Shown here: positions 26,101 through 35,160 of the stretch, piece after piece
Layout of the letters: every line of letters starts with the position of its first letter
How positions within the stretch are numbered: position 1 is the first letter of the stretch
NCBI RefSeq assembly: GCF_963678635.1
Contig: NC_087066.1
Span: 45,805,225-45,869,224 of the forward strand
Length of the DNA: 64,000 nt
Origin: Symsagittifera roscoffensis
Taxonomy: Eukaryota; Xenacoelomorpha; Acoela; Convolutidae
Reading direction: 5' to 3'
Notes under the pieces: model-generated
Database searches by the model: none
What the model was told of the DNA's origin: nothing
The model's input: only the letters and a program-made list of their open reading frames with translations
Position numbers and translations under genes: made by a program

Positions 26101-26494
26101 GCACTCGGGGAGTCTTTCGACTCGAGCGAGGATTTTGCTGAACCTACGGTAGAGACTAGCAGAAATTGTAAAGTACTAAAATACCTAAAATGGAAGATTT
26201 TGCATCAAAATTTTATTAAAAAAACTTACATCACAATGCATTTTTTCAGAAGAATCTTACTTCTTAACTCACTTTCTTATAAGAGTCGTACATTATATTT
26301 TTTCGAGTTTTTGTATTCCTATAATCTTACAAGATAATAGTATTGACGGCTCTTTTCCTTTCCAACCTCATGTATTGGCATATGGGATTCATATTAAGTT
26401 TTAAAATCTATTTAGACCATGCTTGACTCAGCAGAATTGGAGGTGTTTACTTACAGCTTATGTGAAGTAGAAGTGTAAGGCAAGCAGCTTTCAT
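8192..26494 (-). CDS. Gene 1: 11-exon gene for a 532-aa putative secreted or ER-lumen protein, family not recognised
   Basis: Exons (minus strand, high to low): 26494-26455, 18835-18723, 18344-18034, 13639-13507, 13201-13144, 11283-11165, 10643-10455, 10115-10029, 9664-9533, 9127-8889, 8369-8192. All introns are GT/AG, several with GTAAGT donors, and every phase matches, giving 1599 nt with one terminal stop (TGA at 8194-8192). Residues 1-20 form a signal peptide (start MKAACLTLLLHIS). Exon 3 carries a long acidic Ser/Thr/Lys/Glu stretch (about residues 75-140), probably disordered. The rest alternates short hydrophobic strands and amphipathic helices (for example HVALVVVNVPL, LHVVVVMDGPLPFL), suggesting a globular alpha/beta fold. 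The C-terminus is acidic (NDDNEEVV), with no KDEL-type signal and no clear transmembrane helix. Exon and intron structure is seen directly. Secretion is inferred from the first exon, which lies 7.6 kb from exon 2 and is the least certain joint. I do not recognise a family and assign no function. Confidence 0.72.
8465..8800 (+). mobile_element. Non-autonomous repeat of the AGGGGCGGATCTAG family
   Basis: It starts GAGGCGGATCTAGGATTTTC and carries two or three internal GGCCAAAAAA(T)GCGTTTTTAGGC repeats, a CCCCCTCAAAAGTAATATAA block and AAATTGGCGCC. It ends at TATCTCAAAATAGTACAAAG. Related copies are at 30766-31165, 34036-34200, 13946-14116 (inverted), 40555-40920 and 44190-44560. It lies in intron 10 of gene 1. 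Confidence 0.65.
11758..13023 (+). mobile_element. Small LTR retrotransposon carrying only gag (TRIM-like or internally deleted gypsy)
   Basis: Two direct repeats, 11758-11947 and 12800-13023, share long blocks (CATTTCATATGATGACYAG, TTTTGAGTTAGTTGAG, ATCCTGGATTGR, AATTAAAGTA, AACGTTTTTCTCA) and behave as LTRs. They differ by an indel near the middle. TGGCGCAGCAAGCAGGA directly follows the first LTR as primer-binding site. The interior is 850 bp with gag only. It lies in intron 5 of gene 1, opposite in orientation, and so must be spliced out or tolerated. No clear target duplication was seen. Confidence 0.75.
11947..12634 (+). pseudogene. gag of the small LTR element, one frameshift/stop near 12090
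   Basis: The gag frame opens with ATGGCGCAGCAAG, overlapping the primer-binding site, and reads LRFTAFWPSKCTETPMLWEHW before breaking near 12090. An intact 136-codon frame at 12224-12634 continues with FESVFKKERNEKFETC and ILRDVFIVSMSNKEAQ, which match the capsid region of metazoan gypsy gag proteins (sized-up F..R.Q..GE.LEEF and ILRD.FV patterns). There is no zinc knuckle, protease or RT after it, so mobilisation would depend on another element. Confidence 0.7.
13946..14116 (-). mobile_element. AGGGGCGGATCTAG family fragment
   Basis: The ends CTAGATCCGCCCCTGA (right) and TGGCGCCAATATATACTAAT (left) are the reverse complement of the family's start and interior. It is truncated at a long G run (13947-13965). 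Confidence 0.6.
14309..14396 (+). repeat. 44-bp direct tandem duplication
   Basis: The unit GAAGCCTGAGATATGACGGG... occurs twice in a row with one mismatch (ggggta-t/c-cc). It lies in an unrecognised, decayed stretch of gene 1 intron 3. Confidence 0.85.
14951..15003. repeat. Perfect 53-nt palindrome (26-bp arms, 1-nt spacer)
   Basis: TACATTGTTCACGAAAAAGT... is followed by its exact reverse complement around a single central C. As RNA it would form a perfect hairpin. It directly precedes a much longer hairpin. Confidence 0.95.
15013..15236. repeat. Long near-perfect inverted repeat (arms about 100-118 bp)
   Basis: The centre is at 15117 with 32 bp of perfect arms (CTTCATGCAACAGTTGCG...). The arms continue outward through ATGGCATAAACTT, GCGATTACGTC, GAACGGTAAATTT and end with AAACTCGCCCTGTGA and CTTCAAAGAAA. 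The right arm has one extra ~17-nt block containing a second ATGCCATTTG copy. Near identity of the arms implies recent origin, gene conversion or an assembly/fold-back artefact. Confidence 0.92.
15768..15850 (+). repeat. SINE-like dispersed repeat, copy 1
   Basis: AGGGGCACAACAGCGGTTCG... through GAGCTGTACAGCTC to a ...GGATGAATGGTCT tail. It recurs at 18868-18955 with about 85 percent identity by eye. Its tail resembles the tail of the tRNA-like SINE at 18984. Confidence 0.65.
18868..18955 (+). repeat. SINE-like dispersed repeat, copy 2
   Basis: Same family as 15768-15850. It lies immediately upstream of a tRNA-derived SINE and shares the CCCTCGG...ATGGTCT end. Confidence 0.65.
18984..19115 (+). 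mobile_element. tRNA-derived SINE
   Basis: The head GGGAGCGGTGGTGAAGTGG contains an A-box-like promoter (TGGTGAAGTGG). About 45 nt later GTTTGAGGCCC is a decayed B box (GGTTCGANNCC). The tail GTCCTCGTTGCTTGAGGGTT...CATGGTCT follows. The spacing and pol III boxes are those of a tRNA-related SINE, not a functional tRNA. There is no foldable acceptor stem. Confidence 0.6.
19300..19395 (-). mobile_element. tRNA-like SINE fragment
   Basis: The minus strand reads GCCGTGGGCAATTGGCTAAG (A-box-like) and, about 35 nt on, TTGGTTGCAAGTTCC (decayed B box). This pattern is shared with the element near 46.5 kb. Confidence 0.45.
20000..25345. mobile_element. Inverted-repeat-bounded element with internal ~680-bp satellite array
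   Basis: The left segment (about 20000-20215) is the reverse complement of the right segment (about 25140-25345). Matching landmarks are ATGCAATTTACTTCATTGCA / TGCAAAATTTCATTACATTA, the GTGAACAAACTAACTATTGTGAAC block, AACATCACGCTTTTAGCC and AAATGTGGGGGG. Between them lie about seven head-to-tail units. The right-end sequence GCTAAACGCGTGATGTTACG recurs near 21121, 21804, 22486, 23164, 23841, 24519 and 25200 (spacing 677-683). It looks like a non-autonomous DNA transposon whose interior plus inner terminal repeat was amplified in tandem. No transposase is present. It sits in intron 1 of gene 1. Confidence 0.8.
20450..25250 (+). repeat. Tandem satellite, ~680-bp monomer, about 7 copies
   Basis: Each monomer contains a CCCCCCTTTTGATTTA tract, the hairpin TGGTTAAAACGTGTCAACGT...TTTTAACCA (intact in the copies near 20688, 21367, 22049 and 24774, broken in the others), a GGAGGGG(G)AGTGGGAATC tract and the CACCTCCCCCCACATTTCAA end block. 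The copies starting near 22489, 23167 and 23844 are most alike, which suggests recent local duplication of a two- or three-unit block. Short open frames in the monomers are not conserved as proteins. Confidence 0.93.
26455..26494 (-). CDS. Gene 1 exon 1, signal-peptide exon
   Basis: This 40-nt exon starts with ATG at 26494, encodes a Lys then a run of small and hydrophobic residues, and ends at a perfect GTAAGT donor (26454-26449) in phase 1. The next downstream exon that looks coding (18835) begins with two bases that complete a Trp codon and extend the hydrophobic segment. The phase agreement and signal-peptide character support the join. An alternative is that another first exon lies elsewhere and this is chance. 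Long-read transcripts would settle it. Confidence 0.55.
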
Positions 26495-26699
26495 GTTTTT
26501 GACAATCCCTTCAGCCGAAGATTTGACTTCTCTAGACTTCAGTTCTTAATGAGTTGTGAGTCGTCAGTTCGTCAATAAAAAGATCCCAAATAGACCAACC
26601 AGAATAACGTTGAACACGTGCAGAATTTCGAAGTTAATTTTTAACATTTTTTCCTGGACTGTACCAGCTTTTTTAGGAGATATAATGCCAATGAAAACC

Positions 26700-26900
26700 A
26701 TATTTTGTTTTGTCTTTTTTTTCTGTTTCAACAAATTCCTCCACCTCCCCCCTTAACTATTCTTTAAACTCCCTCAAGCCCCCTTAACGTTGTCATAATG
26801 CAATTAAACTTGGAATTGTGAAATAACTAACATTTTTTCTTCATGCCTTACACCGTGACATCACACATTTAGCCATAATATTTCGCAAAACGAAAAGAAA
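26700..26900. repeat. Solo terminal inverted repeat of the satellite-bearing element
   Basis: GTTGTCATAATGCAATTAAA...GTGAAATAACTAAC...CATCACACATTTAGCCATAATA matches the left end at 20050-20170 in the same orientation, diverged. It shows that the terminal sequence exists independently of the array. Confidence 0.6.
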
Positions 26901-26924
26901 AACATAAAATTTAAAAAGTGGGTT

Positions 26925-27430
26925 TGCAAAGATAGTCGAGTGCTGTGCAAGTAGCACAGAATATTCAGAACATATTCCGACCAAAACTAAAACTTTGGTT
27001 CAATCAAATGCCGTTTTTTGTGCGTGGTTTGATAAAAAAAATCGCCCAAAAATGTAGAAGTTAAACGTATTCTACACTATTCGTAAAACTGGTGAGATAT
27101 GGACAACAGTTTCATTCGAAAAATGACAAAAAGTTGCAATACTTTTTTGTAGATTTGTCTGAAAAACTTTGGCGCAGAAAAAATTCAAAAACTAATTTTA
27201 CTAGACTAAAAAATCAAAAGATTCAAATCGATTTTCCTCGATACCAAGAGAAAAATTTTGAATGTCTCAATGTCGTTCGAATCACTACTAAAAGTGCTTG
27301 GGAATGATATCCCTATCAACTTTGTCCGATGATTAATTGTGGTACCTGATTTTGTGTGAAAAACAAACAAAATTGAAAAAAAACACACTCCAATACAAAG
27401 TTTCTACCGCTTTCAATGGTTAGAACATTT
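26925..27430 (+). repeat. Dispersed family H copy
   Basis: GCAAAGATAGTCGAGTGCTG, then TGTGCAAGTAGCACAGAATA at the head. The tail reads TTGTGGTACCTGATTTTGTG then an A-rich stretch and ACACACTCCAATACAAAG. The tail block alone recurs at 29.62-29.70 kb. Confidence 0.55.
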
Positions 27431-28627
27431 TTTAAAGCCATTTGGACAAAGACAAGAGGGCCATCAAATTACAAATAAATCGCTTGAAATTAATTTTTTC
27501 GACCAACACTGTCTCGACTATCTTGACCAACATTAAAAAAATCAGAGTTTTTATCGAAAGCCAGAACAGTAAGGTTCATTGTACAAGAGGAAGCCCTGAA
27601 TGTATAGGAAGAAGACCTCCCCAAAAAAATTCATCAGGGGTAAGACCCTTATACACTCCCAAGTAATTATCGCTTCGGGGAAGTTGTGGGTAATTTCAAA
27701 AAAAAAGATAAATAGAGAAAAAAATTACCTTTTCGAGAACATCCCGCTTTAGGTAAAACAAAACGCAAGAAGATCATTTGAGAGTTTTTAGCCTAACAAA
27801 AACTTGCCGCTAATAAGCAATGCGTCAAAAAAAATGGAAAGAGCACAAAATAAATCATCCGAAGTTTGAGAACACTGAAGACTTCGAATTAACGGGTTTG
27901 GAAGAAATTTAACGACGTTATGAGAAAAAAGAGTTCGAAAGGTTACAGTTGTCAAATAGATTCGGTTCTGTAGAGTGTGGCGCGTTTGAGGTGGAATCTA
28001 TAAGTGGGTAACTTCGCGTTTTGTAAGTTTTTTTTGGGGATTGGTAATAGAACTTTTTAGGTTGGTCTGAAGGGGTTTGGTCTTTCAGTTACTGAGAATT
28101 TTATAGGGGTGAGAGCAAGGTGAGCAATAGAAACCCCGATGATGATTTTTCAGACTCGCGAGTCCACTGCATTTAAAGAGGATCCGACCACTTATGTGGC
28201 ACCACGCGCCAGCTTGGTTTCGCTTCATGATTTTGTTTAAAAGAAGCAAACATAGAGACCTAGCTTGCGGTTAATACTGGAACGGGGTAGGAGAATGAAT
28301 ATGATTTAATAGAGCCGCCTGACCGGCTTCAGTTGGTCTAAACTCAAAAACTCGGACTTTGAATGCAATTGGCGCTCCCTTTTGTGGGATATTGAGGTTG
28401 TGCCCTTTGCCGACAGGTGATGCTGTCTGTCAAGTCCGTTACTTGAAAACGGCACATTTGGATCCTGCTTCGACTGGAAAAAAATACAAAGAGAACATTC
28501 AATTTCAATCTCGCAGAGCAGCAGCAACTTATCAGGTATAAACAGGTTTCTAAGGCATCTCAGTTTTGCCAGCATAAACAAAAAGGCAATTTACCAAACA
28601 CAGATAAAAGCGTCCAGGTAAAGGTAT

Positions 28628-29511
28628 CCCGTTTCCAGCGTTATTAGTTGGTTACTTTAGAAATTTAGTACCAGTCCAACTAAAATTGAGAAAACTCATT
28701 TTTAATTCTTTAATAATCTTTTTTAATTTTTCAAAAACTAAATCTTAATTAATAATGCTAAACTTTAATCGATAAAAACTTATTGTTAATCATCTAGTTT
28801 TTGATACAATTCAAACCGAATATAATCAATTATATTGACTTTTTCTCCCAATTTCTAATTCATATAACTTGCCTAAACAACTCAAAATAATCAATTACTT
28901 TTCATTGCATCTGAATTGTTTTTATAGTATGATATTCGTAGTATGATTTATATGGAAAATTAGAAAACTGTTTCAAGTCAATTAAATTTTAAAAAGTTTT
29001 TATTTTTTCTTTTCTTCTCCATAAAAGGTATTCACAATGCACATTTTAATTTTTTTCGCAAATTGTTAGAATTGCTATGTTTTCATGACTTATTCAGAAT
29101 ATTTATTTTCATTCGCCGTGGGGAACCTTTCAACTAAAATGAAGGTTTTTTCTGAAACTTTCGTTTCCTGGTAAAACTATCTGTTCAGATGAACTTAAGT
29201 GTGATAAGAAGCCTCGCTTTTTGAACTTTTGCTGTGGACAGAAAAATAGTAATCAATAGGATATGATTAAAATATACTTTTGATGTGATAAGTTTTGGCA
29301 AAATAAGAAAAAATATTCAAATGTATGAATTATAAAAAGTATAATCGACTATAATAGACTACAATCTCTGGTATAAAATATCACGAATAAAATTAATTAT
29401 ATTTCCTTTAAACACTTAATTTTGGTGATTACAATCAATTATAATTGTCGAAAAATCAACATAATAATCCGTTTTAATCGATTATTAATTACGCCTAAAC
29501 TTGCATGCGGG
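28628..29511. mobile_element. Inverted-repeat element rich in AATCGATTATAAT motifs, copy 1
   Basis: The left end is CCCGTTTCCAGCGTTATTAG and the right end TACGCCTAAACTTGCATGCG GG, a diverged inverted pair. Shared interior blocks with copy 2 at 32004 are TAGTACCAGTC..ACTAAAATTGAGAAA, GAACCTTTC.ACTAA.ATGAA, GTTCAGATGAA and TTTTGGCAAAATAAGA. No ORF. Confidence 0.6.
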
Positions 29512-29564
29512 TAGCTCGAAATTAGAGCAAAAATCAAAAATTGGATTATCTCGACACTTCAAAT

Positions 29565-29710
29565 TTGGGTGCCTTTCGAATCACGACTAAAAGGGCTTTA
29601 TTATGATATATAACTTGATTCATTGGGATGATTATGTGTGGTACCTGATTTTGCGTGGAAAACAAAAACAAAAAAAATTAACACACTCAAATACAAAGTT
29701 CCCTCCAGTT
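29565..29710 (+). repeat. Dispersed family H tail fragment
   Basis: It begins near CGAATCACGACTAAAAGGGC and runs through TGTGGTACCTGATTTTGCGT, an A-rich tract and ACACACTCAAATACAAAG. It matches the last 150 bp of the 26.9-kb copy and lacks the hairpin head. Confidence 0.55.
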
Positions 29711-30765
29711 TTTCAAATAGTTGCAACAAATAATAAATAAACATACAGAAGGGGGAGGACTTTCAAAAAAAATGTCGAAAAATTTGTCGACCTTTTGTTT
29801 TTTTCTACGTTGAACAAATTGATTTTCTGAGCTATCCCAAATCTCTATAAAAACCTCAATAGTGAAAAATTTATTTCAGAGCGCTACTTTTTGAATCTCT
29901 CTCTTAAAAGATCTTTTTCAGGATCTTTAGCAAAAACACTCGTAGTGGAAAAATTCTACTGTAGTAGAAGTGTTCTAAAGAAAATTGTTATTAAATTTGC
30001 TGAACTAAGTCAAAAAAGAAATGATTTGATGCGCTAAAAAGCATACATTCACCCCACCCGCCTACGTTCACTTTTGTACTGTATCCCACCACCTGAAAAT
30101 GGATCAAAACTAACTCGATGTTTGCTGTGGGAGTTGCCGATTCATAACAGAATAAAACGGTAGTCAGTTTTACTGATTGAAGGAATATTGCAGGACAAAA
30201 GAAGGTGTTGAATGAAAGAAAAAAAACAATTGATGCTCAAACAAAAAACTGCCTCGCAGCTTTTTTGATTCGCATTTTAACTGTTCATATCAATACAAAA
30301 AGGCTTCGAGCAACTAAAACTATACAAGGCAATTCCAAATTATGGTTTTCAATGTAGTTTTTTCATAGTTTAAACCTATCAAATGTTGCCTCGAGTTAAA
30401 AAAAAAATTGAAACAATTGCTTAAACATGGAAAGAAATACGAATAAAAACTGGAAAAGGAAAAAACTAAGTTAGAATTGAATAAAAGACAAATGTGGGCG
30501 CTTGATTAGCTTTGCAATACTTCAAAATTGATTGATGATCGAATAATTGGGTAAAAATAGCGAACTTCATAAACTTTGAGATTCAAAATAATCCAAAAAT
30601 GGCTACTAGATGTTAAATGCGATTTTAATCTCTGGCAGTACTCATTCATGCGCATTGAATGTTACATCAGGAATTTAAAGTTAAGATGATGTCTTTCTGA
30701 ATTCAAACATTGAGCATACTTATCGTATTAAAAATTTATCTCAATGCAATCATTATGTTCAGGGG

Positions 30766-31165
30766 CGGATCTAGAATTTTCTCGAGGGGGGCGGATTTTC
30801 AAAAAAAAATTTCGACCTTTTTATAGGTTGACCAAAATGATTTTCCGAGCTCACCCAAAGCACTGACCTTGTTTTGGCCAAATTTTTTGCGCCACAGGCA
30901 AATTTTTGAAAAAATAGGCCAAAAAAAGGCGTTTTAGGCATTTTTTGGAAAATTTTGAGCAAAAAATTGCGTTTTTTTTGCGCGCGCTCCCCCCTCAAAA
31001 TTACTATATATTGGCGCCAAAGCCACTTTTTTGAAAAATTTTAGTCTCCGTTGCCAAAAGTGGATATCTCAAAATAGTACAAAGGGGGAACCCTTTGGGT
31101 CGGCAGGGGTTCGAATCCCTAAGGAAGCAATGCGTCCCCCCCACCTAAAATTGCCCCTGATTTTG
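30766..31165 (+). mobile_element. Non-autonomous repeat of the AGGGGCGGATCTAG family, longest copy
   Basis: The start CAGGGGCGGATCTAGAATTT and the end ACCTAAAATTGCCCCTGA show short inverted ends (CAGGGGC / GCCCCTG). The interior carries the family blocks GCGCGCTCCCCCCTCAAAA, TATATTGGCGCC and ATCTCAAAATAGTACAAAGG. A GGTTCGAATCCCT near 31110 resembles a B box, perhaps from a nested SINE. Confidence 0.68.
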
Positions 31166-32003
31166 TTCTTAAATCTTAGCTTTTGCAAAATTGAGAAGCT
31201 ATTTTTCGGGATGACGAGGGACAAACCTTTCTCACGAAAACAAAAGGGAGCTATGACAGTCATTTGCGAAACAGCTGATGACTTAACTACAGCAAGACTG
31301 CGGGTCAATGCAAAGTCCTAAATGTTACGAATGCGAGTCTCAAATTTTACAGGTCTTTCATGTTAGCTTTAAGTGAACAAAAACTATACTAATTTTAAAA
31401 CTAAAAAATGATTTCAGCAGAAACAAATTGTATCCATAACCTGTAGAGACGAAACAACGTGCGCTTCGCCAATCAGTTTAGGAGTTTTTTGTAGCATCTC
31501 GCATCGCAAATTAGCATCTGTAGCATCTGCATCGGATGCAGTTATATCGATATATTCAAAGCATTTTAATCAAGAAGCAACGCCGATAACTAAAAAGTCT
31601 TAGACAGGCCTAGACAGTTTTTTTACCTAAATCATATATCAGAATGAAGATGATTCGTCTGAAAACCAAACATTTTTCTGATTATATTCCAACATAAAAT
31701 GTATTGGCTATTAAGACTCTTGTTTTTTTTCCAAAGTTTTTATCAATTTGAGTTGATCAACACTCAAATTGATCAATAAACTACAACATAAAATGCAGGA
31801 AATTAATTAGGATCTCTGAAAAGCACCAATGATTGCTCTAACCCCTCCAATATAATATTCATTACAATGCACAGAAGTCTAATCCACTGATACATTACTT
31901 ACAATGCACAGAAGTCGTAACAATACACAGAAAAGATCAATGAACTGCAAAAAGAATTGCAGGAACTGAACTGCGATCTCTGAAAAGCACCAATGATTGC
32001 TCT

Positions 32004-33002
32004 CCCGCATCCAGTTTTAAGCGTTAATAATCGATTATATTACGATTTTAGTACCAGTCTTACTAAAATTGAGAAATAATCGATTTTAATCAATTAATAA
32101 TCGATTATAATCTCTCTTTTTAAGATCAAATTATAATTAGTTATAATCTATTTTAATCGATTATAATCGATTATTTATTCGTACATTTTTCCATACAATT
32201 CAAATCAGTTATAATTGATTATAATTCATTATTTTTATTCAAATTTCTAATTCATTAGTTTCGCACAAGAATCCATTATAATCGATTATAATTGATTATA
32301 ATCCCTTTTTTTGTCCATTTTGTCTTCGAAGTTGCATCGAAATTGCTTATATTTTATGCTTTTTGTAGACGTTGGTTCCTATGAAAAATGAGAAAAATGT
32401 TTTTAAAGTTTTCCAATCAATTCAAATTTATAAATTTATTAGGTTGTTTTTTTTTCATTTCTTCCCCAATGGAGTTGTTTTGTGATGCATCTTTTAAGCT
32501 TTTTAACCACCAAAATATCAGCAAGTTGATTTGGTGATTTGGTGTTATGATTAATTCGGAAGATTTATTTTTCGTCTACCGCGAGAACCTTTCCACTAAT
32601 ATGAAACTATCTCTATGAAACTTTTGTTTCGAGTTGAAACTTTGTGTTCAGATGAAACAAAGTGTTCAAGAGATCTCTCATTTAGAGACTTTTTATTGAA
32701 ACAAAAATAATAACCCACAAGATATAATTCGACTAATGTTTTGATTGACAAAATTTTGGCAAAATAAGAGATTACAATCGATTCTAATCGATTATAATTG
32801 ATTCTAAGGGATTTTTTGTAAGAATTATAAGAAATTATAAGCGATTATAAGAGATTATAATCTCTTGGAAAATATCACGATTATAATCAATTATAAATCC
32901 TTTAAACACCTAATTTTGGTAATTATAATCAATTATAATTGTCAAAAAATCATCATAATAATCAGTTATGGTCGATTATTTACGCCTAAACTTGGATGCG
33001 GG
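32004..33002. mobile_element. Inverted-repeat element rich in AATCGATTATAAT motifs, copy 2 (999 bp)
   Basis: The left end CCCGCATCCAGTTTTAAGCG is matched by the right end read in reverse, CCCGCATCCAAGTTTAGGCG. Subterminal regions are dense in palindromic AATCGATTATAATCG-type decamers. It interrupts a duplicated flank (GCACCAATGATTGCTCT), which is uninterrupted at 31823-31870, giving an internal empty site. No transposase is encoded. Confidence 0.7.
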
Positions 33003-33060
33003 TAACGAATCCAATGATATATTCAATACAATGCACAGAAACTGAAACCAACTCTACAAT

Positions 33061-33260
33061 NNNNNNNNNNNNNNNNNNNNNNNNNNNNNNNNNNNNNNNN
33101 NNNNNNNNNNNNNNNNNNNNNNNNNNNNNNNNNNNNNNNNNNNNNNNNNNNNNNNNNNNNNNNNNNNNNNNNNNNNNNNNNNNNNNNNNNNNNNNNNNNN
33201 NNNNNNNNNNNNNNNNNNNNNNNNNNNNNNNNNNNNNNNNNNNNNNNNNNNNNNNNNNNN
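33061..33260. other. Assembly gap of 200 N
   Basis: Exactly 200 N bases lie just after the second inverted-repeat element and just before a CTT microsatellite (33303-33325). This is probably a repeat-collapse scaffold gap of nominal size. Confidence 0.99.
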
Positions 33261-33302
33261 GTTCAAAAATCATTGAGAAAACAATTCTTCCCCTTTCTCT
33301 TT

Positions 33303-33325
33303 TTCTTCTTCTTCTTCTTCTTCTG
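33303..33325 (+). repeat. CTT trinucleotide microsatellite
   Basis: About seven CTT units. Between 33.4 and 41.0 kb I found no gene, only family H (34.6, 39.6 kb), a tRNA-like fragment (35.9 kb), 190-bp repeats (36.5-37.2 kb) and GGCGGAT-family pieces. Confidence 0.9.
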
Positions 33326-34035
33326 TATCTTCTAGTTTTTTTTTTAATAGTTCTTTTTTTATTGGTGATGGAGTGCTTCAGAAAAAGTTGTGTTGTACGT
33401 TGTACTATTTATAACTAAAAAAAAAAACAGATACTTTGAGCATGCAAAATTTAAGGGGCCGGGTCAGACTCAAAACATGTTTTGTCGGTGTAACAAAAAA
33501 AATAATGGAACTCAAGCATGGAAATTAAAGTTAACAACAATTTCTTTTCGCTTTCGTGGTGAAAATTAAATGAACAACATTGCTAACAAAAACTATTGGT
33601 GAATTGCAAAAAATAATCAGCCCCTCAATGATATTGAAGTAAGCGTCGAATATGATCCTGATTATATCTTCAACTTCTTAGCAAAACTTCAAAACAGAAT
33701 ATGTTTTATAAATAGTGAACAGGAAAACCAACATTTTTGTATTCGTCCTTGTATCACTTGAGTTGCGGTTCGTTTTTCGTCACCAATATAGCTGAGCGAA
33801 ACAGAATGTTTGACAACTATTTTTTAAGCATTGCAAAATGATTTGAGTTATTTAAAAAAAAAAGAAAAATGAGAAAAAGCTTTATAAAAAAAAGTAAACT
33901 GCCTAAGAAAGTATAGAGTTATGCAAAGCATTGACTTCCATGCGCCATACAGGGAGTTGATTGCGAGTGGTATTAGATGATTATCTATCATAAGTTGAAA
34001 AACGTTTTTTTCTTATCAGAGGTTAACGCTTATTT

Positions 34036-34200
34036 CCAGTAGCGGATTTAGGTGAGGGGGGACGCTTTTTTTTCCTCAGGGATGCATTCCCCTCCTTTGT
34101 ACTATTTTGAGATATCCACTTTTGGATAACTGACCGTAAAATTTTTCTAAAAGCGCCTTCAGCGCCAATATATACTAATTTTGAAGGGGAGCGCGCTGTT
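34036..34200 (+). mobile_element. AGGGGCGGATCTAG family fragment, rearranged
   Basis: It has AGTAGCGGATTTAGGTGAGG at the left, then the family block CTTTGTACTATTTTGAGATA in inverted order relative to the 30.8-kb copy, and ends ATACTAATTTTGAAGGGGAG. Confidence 0.5.
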
Positions 34201-34569
34201 TTAGTATATTAGGTGATTTTTACTTCTGAAAACACTTTGCTTGGAAACTTTGATTTTTCAACCTGTAGTACAATAGAAGCAAGGTACGCGTTAAAAACCC
34301 CTACTAAAACTGAGAAGCTAAAGCTTCCGAGCATTTTCAGACAAAATACAGCATTTTCAATCTAAGAATTTCATACGTATGAAAAAAATGGTTCCATAAA
34401 AATTAGAAAACTGAGAAGCGAAAGCTTCAAGTAAGAAAGTATGTAAAATGTGTCAGCTGTAAAAGAGAACTTATAATTATGCAGTAGCACTACTTGCTAT
34501 ATATTACGAACAAAGCAGGCCACGCTATTCAGAAGAAAAAAAGACTACTAGAATAATTGTCTAACCAAA

Positions 34570-35160
34570 AAAACTTAAACAAAGATAGCCTGTTACTGTG
34601 CGAGTAGCACAGAATGTTCCGACAATAGTCTTAAGAAAAAAAATCAAATTAGAGTAATTTTTCTGCGTGCTGTGACAAAAAATCTGAACGAAAAAAAGCA
34701 GAGTTGAAGAACTAGGCTGCAACTAGACAGATTTGATATTTATAAGAAAAATAGGCTAATTGGAAAACAATCTTTGTAAAAAAAAACAAAATGTTTAAAA
34801 AAAAATCAAGTTTTTTTTTGCAGAAAATTTTTGAATTTTCAAGTTTTGGTTCATACATTGGCGCCAAAAAACTCCAAAAACTAACTTTTTTCCAGTAAAC
34901 TAAATTTCCGAGGCTTAAATTAAGCATAAAAAACTTTTTCCAAGCCTGATTAGTCTCACATTTTTAGCTTGAAATTAGACCAAAAAATCAAAAAATTTCG
35001 AACTGGTTTTTCTCATCACTGAGAAAATTGTTTTTAGAATTTTTCAATATCATTCAAATTGCAATTTAAATGGCCTTCGTCCATTACGATGATTGGCTGT
35101 GGTAACTGATATAGCGTGAAATAACAAAAAGAAAAATACTAAACTAAACCAGAATACCAA
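34570..35160 (+). repeat. Dispersed family H copy
   Basis: AAACAAAGATAGCCTGTTAC, TGTGCGAGTAGCACAGAATG, then TTCCGACAATAG at the head. The end reads GATTGGCTGTGGTAACTGAT followed by an A-rich tract, aligning with the 27.3-kb copy. Confidence 0.55.

Noticed and set aside
25972-26337. 121-codon plus-strand frame just upstream of gene 1 exon 1
   Set aside because: No recognisable motif and Phe/Lys-rich ends typical of AT-rich random frames. It is kept only as unproven.
32986-33418. Reading frames containing about 70 X residues
   Set aside because: They run through the 200-N gap, so they are artefacts.
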